9,279 bases of DNA from Eubacteriaceae bacterium UBA4266 (GTDB taxonomy: Bacteria > Bacillota > Clostridia > Eubacteriales > Eubacteriaceae), in NCBI GenBank assembly GCA_002396065.1, contig DGWE01000092.1, positions 1-9,279 of the forward strand. Reading direction: 5' to 3'. The notes under the pieces were generated by a model. That model had not been told where the DNA came from. It was given only the letters and a program-made list of their open reading frames with translations, and made no database searches. The position numbers and the translations under genes were made by a program. Shown piece by piece: positions 5,937 to 9,279 of the stretch. Position 1 is the first letter of the stretch. The number at the start of each line of letters is the position of its first letter.

Positions 5937-7289
5937 TTATTCAGATAATCTCTTCTTCAGAATTTCAGCCTGTTCTTCAAAGCCCGGTTTTCCGAGAAGG
6001 GCAAACATATTCTTTTTATACGCTTCGACGCCTGGCTGGTTGAACGGATTAACGCCCAGCAGGTAGCCGCTGACGCCGACTGCGAATTCAAAGAAGTAGA
6101 ACAGCTGGCCGAGGGAATTTTCATCGCGGGCCGGAATCTTGATCATCAGGTTCGGCACCTGGCCGTCCGTGTGCGCCAGCATCGTGCCCATCATCGCGTT
6201 CTTGTTGACAAAGTCCATGTTCTTGTCCGCCAGGAAGTTCAGGCCATCCAGATTTTCCGGATCTGCCTGAATCGTCACGTCGGACATCGGTTTTTCGACG
6301 TTGAGCACAGTTTCAAAGATGATGTTGTTGCCATCCTGGACAAACTGGCCGAGGGAATGCAGGTCGGTCGACAGGTCGTAGGACGCCGGGTAAAGACCCT
6401 TGCCGTCCTTGCCTTCCGATTCGCCGTACAGCTGCTTCCACCATTCGGAAATGTTGTGCAGCGCCGGTTCGTAGTTCGCAAGCAGTTCGATCTTTCTGCC
6501 CTTGTTTCTGAAAATGTTGCGCATCGCGGCGTACTGCATCGCCGGGTTGTCTTCAAAAGGCGTCGTCTTGACCATGTCGCGCATTTCCGCGGCGCCGGCC
6601 ATCAGCGCGTCGAGATCTGCGCCGGATACGGCGATCGGCAGCAGGCCGACAGCGGTGAGCACAGAGAAGCGGCCGCCGATGTTGTCAGGAATGACAAAGC
6701 TTTCGTAGCCTTCTTCATTGGCTTCGGTTTTCAATGCGCCGCGGGCTTTGTCCGTCGTCGCGTAGATGCGCTTTGCGGCTTCTTCTTTTCCGTATTTGGC
6801 TTCCAGCTTCGCCTTGAAGACGCGGAAGGCGATAGACGGTTCCGTGGTCGTCCCGGACTTGGAGATGATATTGACCGAGAAATCGCGGTCGCCGATTAAC
6901 GCGATCAAATCGTTGAGGTACGCACCGCTAATGCTGTTGCCGGCGAAATAAATTTCCGGCGCATCAACGAGGTCGCGGGACTGCTGATTGTAGAAATTCG
7001 GTTTCAAAAATTCGATAGCCGCTCTGGCGCCGAGGTAGGACCCCCCGATCCCAATGACGACCAGCACGTCGGAATCCTTGCGGATTTTTTCAGCCGCCGC
7101 TTTAATACGGGCGTATTCTTCTTTGTCGTAATCTACCGGCAGATCGATCCAGCCGAGGAAGTCGTTGCCGGCTCCGGTACCTTCGATTAATGTTTTGCGA
7201 GCCGTTTCAGCCTGCGCTTTAATTTGTTCCAATTCGTGATCGCGGACAAAATCCTTCACGCGGCTGGCGTCAAATTGAATATGTTCCAT
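5937..7289 (-). CDS. pgi: Glucose-6-phosphate isomerase
   Basis: Interconverts glucose 6-phosphate and fructose 6-phosphate in the cytosol. At 450 residues it is the short form typical of Bacillota. Visible motifs, counted from the chosen start, are [13 protein letters not shown] (78-90), SKSGTTTEP (143-151, phosphate binding), GGRFSV (205-210, R207), YGESEGK (288-294, catalytic E290), DLHSLGQ (309-315, H311) and [10 protein letters not shown] (418-427, catalytic lysine). The open frame continues upstream to an ATG at 7334, which would add 15 residues. The ATG at 7289 is preferred because AAGGAG lies nine bases before it and because bacterial homologues begin near this MEHIQF sequence. It heads the operon with glk and pfkA: the gap to glk is 57 bases and holds a palindrome but no terminator in this direction. 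Confidence 0.97.
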   Translation of the reverse strand: MEHIQFDASRVKDFVRDHELEQIKAQAETARKTLIEGTGAGNDFLGWIDLPVDYDKEEYARIKAAAEKIRKDSDVLVVIGIGGSYLGARAAIEFLKPNFYNQQSRDLVDAPEIYFAGNSISGAYLNDLIALIGDRDFSVNIISKSGTTTEPSIAFRVFKAKLEAKYGKEEAAKRIYATTDKARGALKTEANEEGYESFVIPDNIGGRFSVLTAVGLLPIAVSGADLDALMAGAAEMRDMVKTTPFEDNPAMQYAAMRNIFRNKGRKIELLANYEPALHNISEWWKQLYGESEGKDGKGLYPASYDLSTDLHSLGQFVQDGNNIIFETVLNVEKPMSDVTIQADPENLDGLNFLADKNMDFVNKNAMMGTMLAHTDGQVPNLMIKIPARDENSLGQLFYFFEFAVGVSGYLLGVNPFNQPGVEAYKKNMFALLGKPGFEEQAEILKKRLSE

Positions 7290-7352
7290 AATATTTCTCT
7301 CCTTGTCTATCTGAAAAATTGATTGATTAAGCATACACTTGTTGATATAAAT

Positions 7353-7381
7353 ATTCTAGCAAAATGGCCTTATGGCGTCAA
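7353..7381 (-). promoter_or_regulatory. Sigma-A promoter of the pgi-glk-pfkA operon
   Basis: TTGACG (7381-7376), exactly 17 bases, then TAGAAT (7358-7353). Each hexamer differs from consensus by one base. Transcription would begin near 7346, giving a leader of about 57 bases before the pgi ATG at 7289. This also argues against the longer pgi frame from 7334, which would leave no room for a ribosome site. Confidence 0.82.
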
Positions 7382-7424
7382 TGATCTCAGCGCAATTTAG
7401 ATGAAAAGGTTTTAGAGTTTGTGT

Positions 7425-7459
7425 AAAAAAAGACACTCTCCCGCTTTGAGGAGCGTGTC
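7425..7459 (-). terminator. Intrinsic terminator of dnaJ
   Basis: On the minus strand, GACACGCTCC and GGAGAGTGTC form a stem with one internal G/A mismatch and a loop of about eight bases, followed by a run of seven Ts (7431-7425). It starts about 15 bases after the dnaJ stop and lies upstream of the pgi promoter, so pgi is a separate unit. Confidence 0.9.
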
Positions 7460-7473
7460 AATTGATCTCATGT

Positions 7474-8628
7474 TTAAAGTGCGTTCTTCACTCTGTCCCA
7501 GAAAGAGGAGCCTTTCTGATTGTTTTTGGCCGTCAGGGATTCGCCGAACTTCTTCATCAATTCCTTCTGTCTGCGCGTCAGCTTCTGCGGCGTTTCGACG
7601 CGGATCGTCACGTATTGGTCGCCCTTGCCGTAGCCGTTGACGTTTTTGACGCCCTTGCCGCGCATTCTGAATTCCTTGCCTGTCTGGGTGCCTTCCGGAA
7701 TCTTCATCTTGACCTTGCCGTCGATCGTCGGCACTTCGATGCTGTCGCCCAGAGCCGCCTGCATAAAGGAAATCGGCAATTCGACGTAAATATCGTCGCC
7801 TCTGCGCTTGAAGATCGGGTCTTCCTGCACGTTGATGTAAACCAGAATGTCGCCGCTGGCACCACCGTTGGCACCGGCATTACCCTGACCTCTCAACGGC
7901 AGGACGGAGTCGTTGTCGACCCCGGCCGGAATCGTGATCTTGATCGTGCGTTCCTTTTCTTCGAGTCCAGTTCCATGGCAGTGTGGACACGGATTGTCGA
8001 TGATCTGCCCTTCGCCGTGGCATTTGTCGCAGACCACCGTCTGAGCCATCATGCCAAAGGCCGTCTGACGGCGCATCGTGACCTGGCCGCTGCCGCCGCA
8101 CTTGTCACAGGTTCTCGGGTGAGAGCCTTCCTGCGCGCCAGAGCCGCCGCAGGCCGAGCAGGTTTCCCTGCGCTTGATCTTGATCTTCTTTTCCGTGCCG
8201 AAAACGGCGTCCTTAAAGGACAGCCGCAGGTTGATGCGCATGTCGGAGCCTCTGGACGGGCCGCGTCTGCCGGAGGAGGTTCCGCCACCGCCGCCGAAGC
8301 CGCCAAAGCCGCCGCCAAACAAATCTGAGAAGATATCGTCAAAGCCGCCGAAGCCGCCAAAACCAGAGCCGCCGCTAAAGCCGCCGAAGCCTTGACCGTC
8401 TACGCCGGCATGACCGAACTGGTCGTAGTTGCGGCGCTTGTCTTCATCACTCAGCACTTCATAGGCTTCGTTGATTTCTTTGAACTTTTCTTCCGCTTCC
8501 TTGTTCCCCGGGTTGCGGTCGGGGTGGTATTTCATCGCCAGCTTGCGGAAAGCCTTTTTAATTTCATCAGCGCTGGCGTTTTTGTCGACGCCCAGCACTT
8601 CGTAATAATCGCGTTTTTCTTCACTCAT
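7474..8628 (-). CDS. dnaJ: Chaperone protein DnaJ (Hsp40, type I)
   Basis: Co-chaperone that delivers unfolded proteins to DnaK and stimulates its ATPase, in the cytosol. The 384-residue chain has the full type I layout. The J domain (about 7-72) holds the essential HPD at 35-37. A Gly/Phe-rich linker spans about 75-118. The zinc domain has four CxxCxGxG units (157-164, 174-181, 200-207, 214-221). The two-part substrate-binding C-terminal region runs to about 355, and the tail ends in [11 protein letters not shown]. The ATG at 8628 follows an extended Shine-Dalgarno (AGAGGTGAT) by five bases. It lies downstream of dnaK in the same direction, 121 bases away. The gap holds a stable hairpin and a TGATATAAT -10 element, so dnaJ may also be transcribed on its own. 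No CIRCE operator is visible before it. Confidence 0.98.
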   Translation of the reverse strand: MSEEKRDYYEVLGVDKNASADEIKKAFRKLAMKYHPDRNPGNKEAEEKFKEINEAYEVLSDEDKRRNYDQFGHAGVDGQGFGGFSGGSGFGGFGGFDDIFSDLFGGGFGGFGGGGGTSSGRRGPSRGSDMRINLRLSFKDAVFGTEKKIKIKRRETCSACGGSGAQEGSHPRTCDKCGGSGQVTMRRQTAFGMMAQTVVCDKCHGEGQIIDNPCPHCHGTGLEEKERTIKITIPAGVDNDSVLPLRGQGNAGANGGASGDILVYINVQEDPIFKRRGDDIYVELPISFMQAALGDSIEVPTIDGKVKMKIPEGTQTGKEFRMRGKGVKNVNGYGKGDQYVTIRVETPQKLTRRQKELMKKFGESLTAKNNQKGSSFWDRVKNAL

Positions 8629-8670
8629 TGATAATCACCTCTTTTGGCTTTGCTGTTCAAACTGCACAGC

Positions 8671-8679
8671 ATTATATCA
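8671..8679 (-). promoter_or_regulatory. Extended -10 promoter element of dnaJ
   Basis: TGATATAAT on the minus strand is a perfect -10 hexamer (8676-8671) with the TG of an extended -10. No good -35 sits 16-18 bases upstream; TTTCTT is the nearest, inside the preceding hairpin's 3' arm. Transcription would start near 8664, leaving about 35 bases before the dnaJ ATG. Confidence 0.5.
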
Positions 8680-8692
8680 TTTTCGCCGGTGT

Positions 8693-8727
8693 AAAGAAAG
8701 GCAGCTCGTGCAAGCTGCCCTTTCTTT
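8693..8727 (-). terminator. Terminator-like hairpin between dnaK and dnaJ
   Basis: AAAGAAAGGCAGCT (8693-8706) pairs with AGCTGC-C-CTTTCTTT (8713-8727), giving fourteen pairs with one bulge and a 6-base loop. In the minus direction it starts 22 bases after the dnaK stop and ends in CTTTCTTTA, a broken U-tract, so termination may be partial. It could instead be an mRNA processing or stability hairpin that sets the ratio of DnaK to DnaJ. Confidence 0.6.
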
Positions 8728-8749
8728 TTATCCATTTTTATGCAGATGA

Positions 8750-9279
<530 letters not shown>

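Noticed and set aside
7290..7334. Upstream ATG at 7334 as the pgi start
   Set aside because: There is no Shine-Dalgarno before it, it lies about 12 bases after the predicted transcription start, and the ATG at 7289 has AAGGAG and matches the usual Pgi N-terminus.
7462..8328. Open frame of 288 codons on the plus strand
   Set aside because: It runs antisense to dnaJ, whose domains are complete and unmistakable; no ribosome site or family motif.
8240..8400. GCC/GCCGCC-rich repetitive stretch that could look like a simple repeat
   Set aside because: It encodes the Gly/Phe-rich linker of DnaJ in frame and needs no other explanation.

Overview
The window looks like chromosomal DNA from a Gram-positive Clostridia-type bacterium of moderate GC. 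The reasons are strong Shine-Dalgarno sites before most genes, sigma-A type promoters, U-tract intrinsic terminators, a 450-residue Bacillota-style phosphoglucose isomerase, a ROK glucokinase with a zinc motif, and the dnaK-dnaJ order. A member of the Eubacteriaceae or a relative would fit, but the genus cannot be fixed from this sequence. Seven of the eight genes lie on the minus strand.

Layout from left to right: (1) a plus-strand gene for a divergent YaiI/YqxD (DUF188) protein at 40-468. (2) A bidirectional terminator at 483-520, shared with the convergent gene. (3) A minus-strand alanine/glycine:cation symporter (547-1983). Its leader carries a single-aptamer glycine riboswitch (about 2038-2114) and a small hairpin that overlaps the ribosome binding site. 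(4) A minus-strand membrane-anchored, arylsulfotransferase-like beta-propeller protein (2215-3678) with its own terminator and a good promoter. (5) An intergenic region (3737-3945) packed with DnaA-box-like 9-mers, followed by the pfkA terminator. (6) A minus-strand glycolytic operon, pgi-glk-pfkA, with a strong promoter at 7353-7381. (7) dnaJ with its own terminator, then a hairpin plus an extended -10 promoter, then the 3' part of dnaK, cut by the right edge.

The pgi-glk-pfkA block encodes three successive steps from free glucose to fructose 1,6-bisphosphate: glucokinase, isomerase and phosphofructokinase. glk and pfkA overlap by four bases, which suggests coupled translation. The DnaK/DnaJ pair forms the Hsp70 chaperone system. 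The symporter is probably controlled by intracellular glycine through the riboswitch.

The least expected element is the DnaA-box cluster. It has one perfect and four single-mismatch boxes, all in one orientation within about 80 bp, next to no replication gene. The second notable element is the glycine riboswitch and its expression platform. No CRISPR array, insertion sequence, tRNA or rRNA was seen, and there is no gene-free stretch longer than 300 bases. No wholly new multi-gene system is evident.
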